A stretch of 64,000 nt of DNA, taken from the NCBI RefSeq assembly GCF_003236315.1, contig NZ_POTY01000001.1:57137-121136 (forward strand), given 5' to 3'. The DNA is from Micromonospora craterilacus (GTDB lineage Bacteria; Actinomycetota; Actinomycetes; Mycobacteriales; Micromonosporaceae). A model generated the notes under the pieces. The model worked only from the letters and a program-made list of their open reading frames with translations, was not told the DNA's origin and made no database searches. Positions 16,653 to 26,405 of the stretch are shown piece by piece (positions within the stretch are counted from its first letter, which is position 1; each line of letters starts with the position of its first letter). The translations under genes and the position numbers were made by a program.

Positions 16653-19600
16653 TTACTGGGCGGCACGCGGGTCGGCGCAGTTGACGGCCGCGTATTCCTT
16701 GGTGACCACACTCGTCACGGCCTCACCGTTGAGCGACCCGGTGGCACGGGCCGTCGCCGAACCCGCCGAGACCGCGGTCGCCCGGGTGTTGAACTGCTGG
16801 AACGCGTTCCCACCCGGCGCGACGTTGGCGGCGGCCTTGGAGCCGTACGCGCTCTCCAGACCGATGCTCACCGCCGCGTTGTGCTCGTTGTTCGCCTGCA
16901 CCGCCACGTACGCCTTACCCGCCACACACCGCACCTGCGCGGTCACCGTCAGCGGCAACTCCGTCGCGCCGATTACCCGGAAGTAGTCGAACGCGACGTT
17001 GACCGGCTGCGTCTGCTCCGGCCCCAACGCCATCAGACCGAAGGAGGTCATCACGGCGTCGTTGGTGACCGGCTGGCCGAGCGAGGTCCAGTTGATCCCG
17101 CCATCGCTGATCTGGGCCGAGTAGGTGTTGCCACTGCGGCTCAGTCGCAGGTGGTACCAGCCGCTCTCGGTCGAATCGGGGATGTCGATCGACCGGTTAC
17201 CGCCGTTGCCGAACTGTGCGTTGCGTTCCGAGACCAGCTCGGCGCGCAGGTCGGTCGGCGAACCGGCGGCGTTGTTGGCCACCACGTCGAACTTCACGTA
17301 GTTGTCGTCGTTGTTGTAGACCAGCAAACCGGCCAGCTGCCACCGGTGCAGCATCGTCGGCGTCAGCCTGGTCTCGATCGTCCAGTCGCCGGCGGCGATG
17401 TCAGCGGGGATCTTCTGCAGGATGAAGTTCCGCGGCGAGTTGTCGGTGCCGTTGATGTCGCCCTGCTGGGTCTCGATCCGCAGCGCACCGTTGCTCACCG
17501 CGACCTTGGTCGAGTCGTACCGGACCACGGCGTTCCAGCGGCAGCCGTCGACCCCGCTACCGTCGAACTCGTCGCTGGGCGCGCGGACCCCGTCGTCCGT
17601 GCCGTCCGGCGTGCTGGTGAAGTGGTCGAACACGGCGTTGGCCTGCGACGTCCCGATGTCCCCGGCGGCCATGGGGCCGACGGTCGCGTTCGGGATGACG
17701 GTCGCGGTGCCGGCGAGCGCGGTCCAGGTCTGGCCGTCGGCGGAGTAGGCCGCGGTCAGCCGCTGTCCGTCGCTGACCAGCCGCAGGTGCGCGGTGGTGG
17801 GGAAGCTCGCCGGTACGCCCACGTTGGCGTGCCAGGTCCGGGTCCCACCGGCCTCGGTCTGGAACTCCATGATCCGACCGCCCGACGCGTTGCGGGTGAA
17901 CGCCAGCTTGACGTAGTCGTTGTCACTGCCGTGCATCAGCAGGCCGGCGTGTTGCCACTCGCGATCGTGCGGGATGGTCACCTTCGTGGTGATCGTCCAC
18001 GGCCCGGTCCGGGCGCGCTGACCGACGTAGCTGATCGGCCCGACGTTGGCCTCGTTGATGTCACCGTTGGTGACCGGCAGCACCAGCCCGCCGTTGGTGA
18101 CCCGCACCGGCAGGTTCGGCGCGTTCCGTACCGTGGTCCATCGGGTGGTGTTCAGCGTGTCACCGTCGAAGTTGTCCGAGCCGCGGATGGCGCAGCCCGG
18201 CGCGGCCTCCGGTGGTGCCGGGTGAATGGCCTCGTTGACCAGCGAGAATCCGGTGAACTTCACCTCGCTGATGGCCGATGCGTGGTGCGCGGTGACCGCG
18301 AGGCCGATGTCCTGCTGGCCGGCCGCGCCGGGCAGCGTCACCGGGTCACCGACCGGGGTGAACGACCTCCCGTCCTTGCTCCAGTACCCGTAGTACCTCC
18401 CGCCGTCCCGCACGATCCGCACCCAGGACGGGTAGCTCGTCGTGCTGGCACCGGTGCTGGCGTCGAGTTGGCCGTTGCCGTCGGTGTCGCGCAGCCATTC
18501 GAATCCGGAGCCCGCCCGCAGCGTCATCGCCGCGTACCCGGGTGAGCTGCCGGGCCGGGTGACGTCGTTGCGGACGATCAGACCGGCCTTGGCGGAGTTG
18601 TTCGTGTTCGTCTGGCTTTCGATCTTCACCGTGGCGGTCCAGGTGTTGCCGGCCGCCGCCGGCAGGTACGCCGAGCCGTACTGGTCGGTGCCCTGCCACA
18701 TGTTCGCGCCGCCGGCCTTGACGATCCAGGTGTCCTGGTCCGGTCGGTCGAACGTGGCGGTGGTGTTGGCGAAGGTCTGCCAGGCGCCGTAGAGGTCACC
18801 GACCTCGACCTGGACGATGCGGGACTTCGTCTGGTGGCCCTTGTCGTTGGTCGCGACCGCGGTCAGCTGGTAGCGCTTCTCCGAGGGCGCGTTCCAGGTC
18901 ACCGAGTACGGGGCGGTGGTGTCGGTGCCGACCGACGTGCCGTCGACGAAGAACTCGACCTTGGTGATGGTGTTCTCCGCGTCGCTCGCGTCGGCGGTCA
19001 CCTGGATCTCGCCCGGCTCCAGCGGGTCGGCCGGCGTCGGGGAGGTCACCGCGACCTTCGGCTTGCTGGTCGGTGAGACGCCCTTACCGTCGGCCTCGAT
19101 GAAGTTCAGGCGCCGCTCGCCCGCGCCCGGGAAGACCACGAACAGGGTGAACGTCTCGCCGGGGTCGGACACCTGGACCGGGACGTCGACGTAGCCGCCG
19201 CTGGTGGTCGCCGGCACCTGCGCGGTGCCGAGCAACTCACCGTCCGGGGCGTCCCGCCGCAACTCGATCCGGCTCGCGCCGGCGGCCGACGCGCGCAGGA
19301 TCAGCCGGTCCACGTTGTACAGGCTGACCGGTTCGTACGACGCCCAGGCGCCGTTCTGGCCGGTGATGGAGTCCGTGTGTCCCTCGACGTCCCGTGACGG
19401 GGCGACCGTCACGTTCGACGAGTTGGCGAAGAACTCCGCTTCTCGCAGCTTCGGGTACAGCAGGGTGATGTCCGAACCGGTCAGGCTCGGGATGCCCCCG
19501 GCACCGCCGGAGTCGGCGTAGCGGCCGTCGAGTACGTAGAAGACATTCATGTCCTCGCCGTGCCCGCCACCGAGGGCGGTGACCACGGAGCCGGTGCGCC

Positions 19601-22211
19601 CGTGCAGCGGTTCGGCCGGGTGCGCGTGCTCGTCGTGGCCCAACGCCGGCTGGATCACCACGTCGGCGTCGTTGATCTGGGTGTCCTCGGCGTCGCTGAC
19701 CGACAGGTTCCAGCTGATCTCGTCACCGAAGTCGAAGAACGCCCCGCTGGGCGGCAGGTTGAACTTGACCTCCGGCCGGGTGTTGCCGACCGTGATCGGC
19801 ACCGTGCTGGTGCCGGTCTTGCCGTGCGGGTCGGTCACCGTGAGCCGAGCGTTGTAGACGCCGTTCGTCGTGTAGGTGAAGGTCGGCTTCAGCTCGGTGG
19901 AGTCGACCACGCCGTCGCCGGTGAAGTCCCACTCGTACCGCAGTTGTTCGTTCTCGGGGTCGGTGCTGCCCGAGCCGTCGAACCCCACCTTGAGTGGCGC
20001 CTGCCCGGAGTCCGGCGAGGCGTTGATCTTCGCGGTGGGTGAGCGCGATCCGGAGATGTAGTCGATCCGGTACAGTCCCGAGTTCGGGTTGTCACGGCCG
20101 AAGCCGCCACCCCAGTCCAGCACGTACATCGAGCCCTCGGGGCCGAACTTGGAGTCGATCGGCGCGAGGAACTGCTGCTGCGGCAGGAACGGGTTGACCT
20201 TCTCGACCCCGCCCTGCCCGTTCGGGATGATCGAGTACATCTTGTTCCGCGCCCACTCGTAGAAGAACGGCTTGCCGTCGTAGTACTGCGGGAACTTGGT
20301 GTCCGACTCCAGGTCCGGGTCGTACTGGTAGAACGGGCCGCCCATCGGGGCCAGGCCGCCGCCCTGCGGGATGACCGACGGCACCGAGGAACGCTTGTAG
20401 CCGTACCACATGTTCGCCGGCTTGGCCGGCGGCAGCTCGGTCAGGCCGGTGTTGCGCACCGAGTCGTTGATCGGGCGGTTGCAGTCGAAGTACGCACCGA
20501 CGGTGACCGGGTTGGTCCGGTAGTCCACGTCCCGGAACGGCTCGTTGTTGCCCATGCACAGCGGCCAGCCGTAGAAGCCGGGTTCGGTGATGAGGTTCCA
20601 CTCGGAGATGCCGGCGGGCCCGCGGTCGGGGTTGTCGTTGCTGTTGTCCGGCGAGTAGTCCGCCATCCCGACGTCCCCGGTCTTCGGGTCGACGGAGAAG
20701 CGGAACGGGTTGCGGAAGCCCATCGCGTAGATCTCCGGCCGGGTCTTCGCCGTGCCCGGCTCGAACAGGTTGCCCGCGGGGATGGAGTAGGTGCCGTCCG
20801 GCTCGGGGCGGATCCGCAGGAGCTTGCCGCGCAGGTCGTTGGTGTTGGCCGAGGTCTCCCGCGCGTCGTGGAAGGTCCCGTTCCGTTCGGACAGTGGCGC
20901 GTAACCGCCGGACGGCTCGGAGTGCGGGTTCACGTCGTCGCCGACGCCGAGGTAGAGGTTGCCGTCCGGGTCGAACGCGAGACCGCCACCGGTGTGGCCC
21001 GGCTCGTCGGGCAGCCGCCGCGCCGGCACCTCGAGCAGGACCTTCTCGCTGGCCCGGTCGATCTGCGAGCCCGGCCCGACGGTGAGACGGGACAGCCGGT
21101 TGAAGAAGTTCGCCGGGTCGCTGTCGTTCGCGCTCGCCGGTGCGTAGTAGATGTAAAGGTGGCCGTTCTCGGCGAAGTTCGGGTCGAGCGCGATGCCGAG
21201 CAGGCCGTCCTCACCGCCGGAGTACACCGGGATCGTGATCGCGGTCTTGGTCGTCCTGGTCTGCGGGTCGTACACCCGGATCTGGCCGCGCACCAGCTCG
21301 GTGAAGAAGACCCGGCCGTCCGGCGCGACGTCCATGGCGAACGGGGCGCTGGTGTTCTGGTCCAGCGGGACCCGCTCGTAGGTGTTCCAGCTGGTGCCGG
21401 AGCAGTCGCCCGGCGCCACCCCGGCAGCCCACTGCACACCACCGAGGATGTGCTTCACCAGCTGGGTCTCGCCGGTGTAGTGGGCGCCGAAGTGGCCCAT
21501 GCCGGTCATCCAGGCACGGCCGCCGTCGTACGGCTTGCACCAGGAGATCGGGTGGTCGTACCCCATGGCGTTGCCGCCCGGGTTGTAGGTCGTCTCGTCC
21601 ATCGTCGCGAGCACGTGCGCGTTGCCGCGGACGTTGAGCGAGTAGTTGTACCACTCGTCGGCGCGCTGCCACCGCTGCGGCAGGTGACTGGTCGACGGGT
21701 GGCTCTGGTCCTCGACGCGGACGGTGCCCGGCAGGCCGGGGCTGCTGCCGGTGGCGGCGTGACCGGGCATCAGCGCGCCGATCATGTTGTCCCACCACGT
21801 GTAGTTCCCGCGCATGTCGGTCGCGTTGTGGATGGCGACGATGCCGTTGCCGGCCTGCATGTAGCGCTCCATCGCCGCCTTCTGGTCGGCGGTCCACGGG
21901 TCGCCGGAGGCCTGGAACATCACCAGGGCGTCGAACTGCGCGAGGTCGGCGTCGTTGAAGATCGACGAGTCCTCGGTGTGCTGCGAGGTGATGCCGGCCT
22001 CGGCAAAGGCGGCCCGCAGCACGGGTACGCCCTGGTCGATGGCCTCGGTGTGCCGGAATTGGGTGGTCTTGGTGAAGATCAGGACATGGGCTTGGTCTTG
22101 CTGGTTCTGTTGGGCGGCCGCCGGCGGTGGGCTGACCATGGCAAGCGCGAGGGCGCCGACAAGGGGTAACGCGAGTATCCGTCCCCACCGGGGACGCCAG
22201 GCCACGTTCAT
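16653..22211 (-). CDS. Giant secreted ThuA / glucose-sorbosone dehydrogenase / PKD / carbohydrate-binding protein
   Basis: 1852 residues with a signal peptide ending near AAAQ (residue 34). Domains in order: ThuA (about 40-265: HVLIFTKTTQFRHTEAI, WWDNMIGA); six-bladed quinoprotein glucose/sorbosone dehydrogenase propeller (about 275-730: DVAPDGRVFFTELVRG, GHTGGGLAFDPDGNLYLGVG, GFRNPFRF); PKD (about 735-825: DGSGSTDPENEQLRYEWDF); a CBM6-like region (about 960-1070, LREAEFF); an Ig-like domain (about 1085-1165); and three concanavalin-like beta-sandwiches (about 1175-1335, 1345-1520, 1545-1745). ThuA domains take part in turnover of 3-keto-sugars and the propeller oxidises sugars, so an extracellular sugar-processing role is likely. 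Substrate is unknown. It follows the epimerase by about 100 bases in the same direction. Confidence 0.85.
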   Translation of the reverse strand: MNVAWRPRWGRILALPLVGALALAMVSPPPAAAQQNQQDQAHVLIFTKTTQFRHTEAIDQGVPVLRAAFAEAGITSQHTEDSSIFNDADLAQFDALVMFQASGDPWTADQKAAMERYMQAGNGIVAIHNATDMRGNYTWWDNMIGALMPGHAATGSSPGLPGTVRVEDQSHPSTSHLPQRWQRADEWYNYSLNVRGNAHVLATMDETTYNPGGNAMGYDHPISWCKPYDGGRAWMTGMGHFGAHYTGETQLVKHILGGVQWAAGVAPGDCSGTSWNTYERVPLDQNTSAPFAMDVAPDGRVFFTELVRGQIRVYDPQTRTTKTAITIPVYSGGEDGLLGIALDPNFAENGHLYIYYAPASANDSDPANFFNRLSRLTVGPGSQIDRASEKVLLEVPARRLPDEPGHTGGGLAFDPDGNLYLGVGDDVNPHSEPSGGYAPLSERNGTFHDARETSANTNDLRGKLLRIRPEPDGTYSIPAGNLFEPGTAKTRPEIYAMGFRNPFRFSVDPKTGDVGMADYSPDNSNDNPDRGPAGISEWNLITEPGFYGWPLCMGNNEPFRDVDYRTNPVTVGAYFDCNRPINDSVRNTGLTELPPAKPANMWYGYKRSSVPSVIPQGGGLAPMGGPFYQYDPDLESDTKFPQYYDGKPFFYEWARNKMYSIIPNGQGGVEKVNPFLPQQQFLAPIDSKFGPEGSMYVLDWGGGFGRDNPNSGLYRIDYISGSRSPTAKINASPDSGQAPLKVGFDGSGSTDPENEQLRYEWDFTGDGVVDSTELKPTFTYTTNGVYNARLTVTDPHGKTGTSTVPITVGNTRPEVKFNLPPSGAFFDFGDEISWNLSVSDAEDTQINDADVVIQPALGHDEHAHPAEPLHGRTGSVVTALGGGHGEDMNVFYVLDGRYADSGGAGGIPSLTGSDITLLYPKLREAEFFANSSNVTVAPSRDVEGHTDSITGQNGAWASYEPVSLYNVDRLILRASAAGASRIELRRDAPDGELLGTAQVPATTSGGYVDVPVQVSDPGETFTLFVVFPGAGERRLNFIEADGKGVSPTSKPKVAVTSPTPADPLEPGEIQVTADASDAENTITKVEFFVDGTSVGTDTTAPYSVTWNAPSEKRYQLTAVATNDKGHQTKSRIVQVEVGDLYGAWQTFANTTATFDRPDQDTWIVKAGGANMWQGTDQYGSAYLPAAAGNTWTATVKIESQTNTNNSAKAGLIVRNDVTRPGSSPGYAAMTLRAGSGFEWLRDTDGNGQLDASTGASTTSYPSWVRIVRDGGRYYGYWSKDGRSFTPVGDPVTLPGAAGQQDIGLAVTAHHASAISEVKFTGFSLVNEAIHPAPPEAAPGCAIRGSDNFDGDTLNTTRWTTVRNAPNLPVRVTNGGLVLPVTNGDINEANVGPISYVGQRARTGPWTITTKVTIPHDREWQHAGLLMHGSDNDYVKLAFTRNASGGRIMEFQTEAGGTRTWHANVGVPASFPTTAHLRLVSDGQRLTAAYSADGQTWTALAGTATVIPNATVGPMAAGDIGTSQANAVFDHFTSTPDGTDDGVRAPSDEFDGSGVDGCRWNAVVRYDSTKVAVSNGALRIETQQGDINGTDNSPRNFILQKIPADIAAGDWTIETRLTPTMLHRWQLAGLLVYNNDDNYVKFDVVANNAAGSPTDLRAELVSERNAQFGNGGNRSIDIPDSTESGWYHLRLSRSGNTYSAQISDGGINWTSLGQPVTNDAVMTSFGLMALGPEQTQPVNVAFDYFRVIGATELPLTVTAQVRCVAGKAYVAVQANNEHNAAVSIGLESAYGSKAAANVAPGGNAFQQFNTRATAVSAGSATARATGSLNGEAVTSVVTKEYAAVNCADPRAAQ

Positions 22212-22310
22212 GAGATGGGGGACCTCTCTGGGACGCGAGGATCTACTGGTGTTGGCGTGACCGTGCGGCGTGCCGGCGCCGTCGGGCTGGTGTGCAGTTG
22301 GCCGTCGGCG

Positions 22311-23162
22311 TTAGGGCATCACCGCCCTCAGGAACGTCAGGCCGTCCACGGCGATCGCGTCCTGACTTGCGGCGAGTGGACGCCAGATGGAGGCGGCGGT
22401 CGCGATCGTCGCGTTCTCCGCGGTGAACGACTCGATGCACAGCGGGCCGGGGTAGCCCGCCTGGTCGAGCGCGGCCAGGATCGCCGGCCAGTCCAGGTGG
22501 TCGGCGCCGGGAGTGCCGCGGTCGTTGCCGCACACCTGGACGTGGGCCACCCGGCCGGCGGCCGCGCGGATCGCGGCCGGGATGTCCGTCTCCTCGATGT
22601 TCTGGTGGTAGAGGTCGAGCGCGACGCCGCAGTGCGGCAGGTCGCCGATCGCGTCGAGGGTCTGGCCGATGGTGTTGAGCAGGCTCGTCTCGTAGCGGTT
22701 GAGCGGCTCGACGGCCACCGTGACGCCGGCCGCGCCCGCGTACTCGACGACGGGGGCGAGGCTCTCCCGCAGCTGCGCGTACGCCGTGGCCCGCTCGGCG
22801 GGCGACAGTCGCCAGGTGCGGCCGACCGACGCGTACGCCGGACCGGCGATCACCGGCGAACCGACCGTCGCGGCGGCGTCCACCACGCGCATCAGATAGT
22901 CCTGTGTGGACCGGATGGTCTGCGGATCGGCGGCGACCAGCTCACGACCGGGTGGCATGACGAGGCACACGGTGGCGCCGAGTCCGTGGTCGGCGAGCAC
23001 CTGGGCGGCCCGCTCCGCCGCCCAGTCGCCCGGATTCTCCACCGGGAGTTCGAGCACGTCGAAGCCCCACCCCGCGACCTTGGCCGCGAGGGCGGCCAAG
23101 GTCGCGTCGGTCAACGGTGAGTTCCACACCCACGTGTTGACCCCGAGCAGATGCTTGCTCAC
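22311..23162 (-). CDS. Sugar 3-epimerase-like TIM-barrel protein (AP endonuclease 2 superfamily)
   Basis: About 283 residues. The motif VAVEPLNRYETSLLNTIGQ closely matches the metal-site signature of D-tagatose/D-psicose 3-epimerases. The remaining ligands fit VALDLYHQNIEE, HVQVCGND and CIESF. It should epimerise a keto-sugar or keto-sugar derivative inside the cell. GTG 23162 overlaps the stop of the binding-protein gene by four bases (GTGA) and begins MSKHLLGVNTWVW; GTG 23168 is an in-frame alternative adding two residues. It belongs to the Gfo/Idh-transporter operon, so its substrate is probably the imported sugar after oxidation. Confidence 0.85.
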   Translation of the reverse strand: MSKHLLGVNTWVWNSPLTDATLAALAAKVAGWGFDVLELPVENPGDWAAERAAQVLADHGLGATVCLVMPPGRELVAADPQTIRSTQDYLMRVVDAAATVGSPVIAGPAYASVGRTWRLSPAERATAYAQLRESLAPVVEYAGAAGVTVAVEPLNRYETSLLNTIGQTLDAIGDLPHCGVALDLYHQNIEETDIPAAIRAAAGRVAHVQVCGNDRGTPGADHLDWPAILAALDQAGYPGPLCIESFTAENATIATAASIWRPLAASQDAIAVDGLTFLRAVMP

Positions 23163-24334
23163 TTCCACGGCCCCGGGTAGCCCGGCATCTCCTCACAGCC
23201 GCACATGGCGTAGTGCAGCGGCGGCATGTCCTGCTTGACGTAGGTGGTGACGTTGTCGCTGGTGATCCGCGGCTGCGGCAGCACCCACTCCTTCGGCACC
23301 TGCTCGCCCTTGAGGATCTTCAGCGCCGCGATGACCGGGGTGCGCCACTGGTAGGTGGGATAGGTCGGCGCGACGGCGGTCAGGTTCTCGTCGACCCACA
23401 GCCGCAGGAAGTCCTGCTGGTCCTCGCCGACGATGGGGGGTACGGCGACCCCGGCGTCCTGGAACGCCTCGACCGCGGCGACGGCCGTCGCGCCGGCGTC
23501 CATCCACACGCCGTCGATCTGGCCGGCGCGCTGGAGGTAGTCGGACACGATGCTCTTGGTCTTGGCGGCGTCGCCGTCGGTGAACTCCACACCGGCCACG
23601 TCGAGCTCGCTGCCGGCGAAAATCTCGTTGGCGGCCGCCCACCGCTGTTCGAGCACGTCCACGCCGGGCAGGATGCGCAGGGCGAGGATCTTGCCGCCCG
23701 GCTTGACCTTCTCCTTCAGGAACTCCGCACCGTCGGCGCCGAAGGCGAAGCCGCCGATGGGGTGGATGAAGGTGACCGGGCAGGTGGTGTTGACGCCCCG
23801 GTCGAACACGATCACCGGCACGCCGGTGCCGCACGCCTGCTCGACGGCCGGCGTCAGCGTGGCGGTGGTGTTCGGCGAGATGATGATCGCGGAGCAGTTC
23901 TTGGCCGACAGCGACTGGATGTCGCTGATCTGCTTGTCGTCCTTGGCCTCCGCGTCCAGCACGGTGAACGTGCTGATCTCCGGGTGCAGCTTCACCTCCT
24001 CCTGCATGGTCTTGTAGCCCACCTGCCGCCAGGGGTTGTTCACCGCGGCGTTGGAGAAGCAGAGGGTGTAGTTCCCGCCGGGCTTGGCGAACTTCGCGGT
24101 GTCGACCAGCTCCGGCTGGAGCATCTGCTCCCACGGCTTGCCGTCCGGGCCCTCCGGGGTGGCGCTGCGGAACGCCAGCTGGCGCTCGTATTCGGCCTGG
24201 TCGAAGAACTCCGACTTGGCGGCCTCGGACTTGGACGGCGAGTCGCCGGGGGTGTTGTCGGCGGGCAGGTCGCTGGAGCACCCGGCGAGCGCGAGCGCGC
24301 CGGCCACGACCACCACGGACCATCTCTTGGTCAT
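23159..24334 (-). CDS. Sugar ABC transporter substrate-binding lipoprotein (CUT2 type)
   Basis: 391 residues. A lipoprotein signal (VVVVAGALALAGC, lipobox Cys at about 19) is followed by a linker and a periplasmic-binding-protein-like I fold: QVGYKTMQEEVKLHPEISTF, SLSAKNCSAIIISPN, GVPVIVFDRGV and IDGVWMDAGATA. This is the ribose/galactose-binding class. The C-terminus carries a CGC pair, unusual for the family. ATG 24334 is fixed by GGAG upstream (AAGGAGATCAACGATA). A much longer in-frame extension overlapping the permease gene is not used. The gap of 32 bases after the permease is the largest in this part of the operon. Confidence 0.9.
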   Translation of the reverse strand: MTKRWSVVVVAGALALAGCSSDLPADNTPGDSPSKSEAAKSEFFDQAEYERQLAFRSATPEGPDGKPWEQMLQPELVDTAKFAKPGGNYTLCFSNAAVNNPWRQVGYKTMQEEVKLHPEISTFTVLDAEAKDDKQISDIQSLSAKNCSAIIISPNTTATLTPAVEQACGTGVPVIVFDRGVNTTCPVTFIHPIGGFAFGADGAEFLKEKVKPGGKILALRILPGVDVLEQRWAAANEIFAGSELDVAGVEFTDGDAAKTKSIVSDYLQRAGQIDGVWMDAGATAVAAVEAFQDAGVAVPPIVGEDQQDFLRLWVDENLTAVAPTYPTYQWRTPVIAALKILKGEQVPKEWVLPQPRITSDNVTTYVKQDMPPLHYAMCGCEEMPGYPGPWK

Positions 24335-24366
24335 TATCGTTGATCTCCTTACTAGCTGCGCGGACA

Positions 24367-25383
24367 TCAGGAGGAGGAGGCGGGTTGCGCGGGTCGTACG
24401 TGGTTCCGCTGTTTCGGCCACAACCGCAGCCGTTGCCGCACACCGCCGCCGAGTGATGCGTAGGCGACGGCGACGATGATGATCACGCCCTGCACGGCTG
24501 ACTTGAGGGCGCCGCTGACGCCGAGCAGGTTCAGCAGCGTGAACAGGGACTCCAGCGACAGCGCGCCGGCGGCGGCGGCGACCACCGACCCCCGGCCGCC
24601 GCCGAGGAGCACGCCGCCCAGCACCACGGCCGTGATCGCCCGGAACTCCAGGCCGTTGCCGACCTGCGCCGAGACGCCGGCGAACCCGCCCAGCAGGATC
24701 GCGGCGACCGCGGCGAGCAGCCCGGACAGGGCGAAGGCGAGCAGCCGGAGCCGGTCCACCTGGCCGCCGGACAGTCGTACGGTGGCCTCGTTGTCGCCGA
24801 CCGCCACCAGGGCCCGACCGGTGCCGCCACGCATGAACAGCACCGCGGCGACCAGGATCGCCAGCAGGATGAGCACCGACCACGGGACCGCGCCGAGCAG
24901 CGGAACCTCCGCCGCGCCGCGCCCGAACATCCGGAACCCCTCGGACAGGGCGCCGCGGGGGGCACCACCGGTCCACAGGAACGTCGCGCCGTCGAGCACG
25001 AGCAGCATGCCGAGCGTGACGATGAACGACGGGACCAGGAGTTTCGTCGTGATCAGCCCGTTGACCAGGCCGACCAGCAGGCCGAACCCGAGCACGAGCG
25101 GGATCACCCAGGCTGCCGCCGACTCGTCACCGTCGATGAGTCGTGCCGCGATGACCACCCCGGCGGTCACCAGCGCGCCCACCGACAGGTCGAATCCGCC
25201 GGAGACGATGACGAGGTACTGCCCGATGGCGAGGATCATCAGCGGCGCGGCACGTTTGAGCAACGCCAGGTAGCCGGCGGGCTCGCTGTAGGCCGGTCCG
25301 ACGATCGCGAGGCCGATGAGCAGCAGGAGCAGGAAGACGAGGGCCGGTGCGGTGCCCTCGGCCAGGCGGGGACGCCAGGTCAT
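24367..25383 (-). CDS. Sugar ABC transporter permease (CUT2), second of two
   Basis: 338 residues with about nine or ten hydrophobic helices of the RbsC/BPD_transp_2 family. Diagnostic segments are LMILAIGQYLVIVSGGFDLSVG, the ATPase-coupling region VGDNEATVRLSGGQVDR and AVVLGGVLLGGGRGSVV. It forms the transmembrane channel together with the other permease. Its ATG overlaps the upstream permease stop (ATGA), and the binding-protein gene follows. Confidence 0.9.
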   Translation of the reverse strand: MTWRPRLAEGTAPALVFLLLLLIGLAIVGPAYSEPAGYLALLKRAAPLMILAIGQYLVIVSGGFDLSVGALVTAGVVIAARLIDGDESAAAWVIPLVLGFGLLVGLVNGLITTKLLVPSFIVTLGMLLVLDGATFLWTGGAPRGALSEGFRMFGRGAAEVPLLGAVPWSVLILLAILVAAVLFMRGGTGRALVAVGDNEATVRLSGGQVDRLRLLAFALSGLLAAVAAILLGGFAGVSAQVGNGLEFRAITAVVLGGVLLGGGRGSVVAAAAGALSLESLFTLLNLLGVSGALKSAVQGVIIIVAVAYASLGGGVRQRLRLWPKQRNHVRPAQPASSS

Positions 25384-26405
25384 GTCAACCTCCCGTGGGC
25401 GCGGTTGGCGGTCATCCGCCGGGCGTAGAGCGCGACCGCGGTCACGAGTACGACTCCGCGCACCACGTCCTTGAAGAACGGGTCGACCTCGAGGGCGTCG
25501 AAGGTCGTGTCCAAGGTGGCCAGGATGAGGACGCCGCCGATGGTGCCGGCGATGCCGCCCCGGCCACCGGCGAGCAGCGTCCCGCCGAGCACGACGGCGG
25601 CGATCGACTCCAGGTCGTAGCCGGCGTCGGTGCCGACGTACGGGGCGCCGGACCCGAGTCGGCTGGCGAGGTAGATGCCGGCGAGGCCGGCGGCGACCGA
25701 GCACAGCACGTGCGCGGTGACGATGGTCCGGCGGGTCCGTACCCCGGACAGCCGGGCCACCTCGATGTCGCCGCCGACGGCGTACATGTGGTAGCCGGGG
25801 CGGGTCCGCGTGAGGTACCACCAGGCCAGGGCGGCGACGGCAAGCATGAGCAGCGCCGCGACCGGAACCGGGCCGATCCGGTCGTAGCCGAGGTGCTGGA
25901 ATGCGCGCGGTACGTCGCCGGCCGGCCCGGTGTAGTTGTCCTCGAGGTAGCCGCGCAGGATCAGCGCCACGCCGAGCGTGGCGATGAACGCGTGGGCCTT
26001 GAGGACGGTGATGACCAGCCCGTTGACCAGACCGACGCCGGCGGCCACGGCGAGGGCGAGCAGCACGCCGGGCAGGATCATGCCGTCCTGCCCGGCCATC
26101 GTCTGTGCGGCGATCAGTGAGGTGAGACCGACCAGGTAGGCGACGGACAGGTCGAGGGATCCGGTGAGGATCACCATCGTCTGTCCTATCGCCACCAGGC
26201 CGAGCGCGGTGGCCCGGGTGAGGATGTTGAGGATGCCGTTCTGGTCGAGCAGGACCTCGCCGCGCAGCCCGACGAGCACGCTGCCGACGACCAGCAGCGC
26301 GACGAGGGCGAGGTAGACGATGACGGTCGGGTGGAGGCGCCGGTGCACCGCCGCCCGGGTGGTTCTCTGCCTGGCCGGTACGGTGTTCTCCTGAAGTGTG
26401 CTCAC
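25380..26405 (-). CDS. Sugar ABC transporter permease (CUT2), first of two
   Basis: 341 residues, RbsC-type permease: ALGLVAIGQTMVILTGSLDLSV, AVGGDIEVARLSGVRTRR (ATPase contact) and AVVLGGTLLAGGRGGIAG. The GTG start overlaps the ATPase stop by GTGA. Two different permeases with one ATPase suggest a heterodimeric channel, whereas the fucose system further right has a single permease. Confidence 0.9.
   Translation of the reverse strand: MSTLQENTVPARQRTTRAAVHRRLHPTVIVYLALVALLVVGSVLVGLRGEVLLDQNGILNILTRATALGLVAIGQTMVILTGSLDLSVAYLVGLTSLIAAQTMAGQDGMILPGVLLALAVAAGVGLVNGLVITVLKAHAFIATLGVALILRGYLEDNYTGPAGDVPRAFQHLGYDRIGPVPVAALLMLAVAALAWWYLTRTRPGYHMYAVGGDIEVARLSGVRTRRTIVTAHVLCSVAAGLAGIYLASRLGSGAPYVGTDAGYDLESIAAVVLGGTLLAGGRGGIAGTIGGVLILATLDTTFDALEVDPFFKDVVRGVVLVTAVALYARRMTANRAHGRLT

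Noticed and set aside
16113..18545. 810-codon plus-strand open frame opposite the ThuA gene
   Set aside because: Low-complexity Arg/Gly/Val product typical of high-GC antisense frames. The minus frame carries clear ThuA, propeller and sandwich domains.
24335..24976. N-terminal extension of the sugar-binding protein frame
   Set aside because: It overlaps the permease gene, reads as Arg/Gly-rich shadow sequence, and would bury the lipoprotein signal. A good ribosome site precedes ATG 24334.
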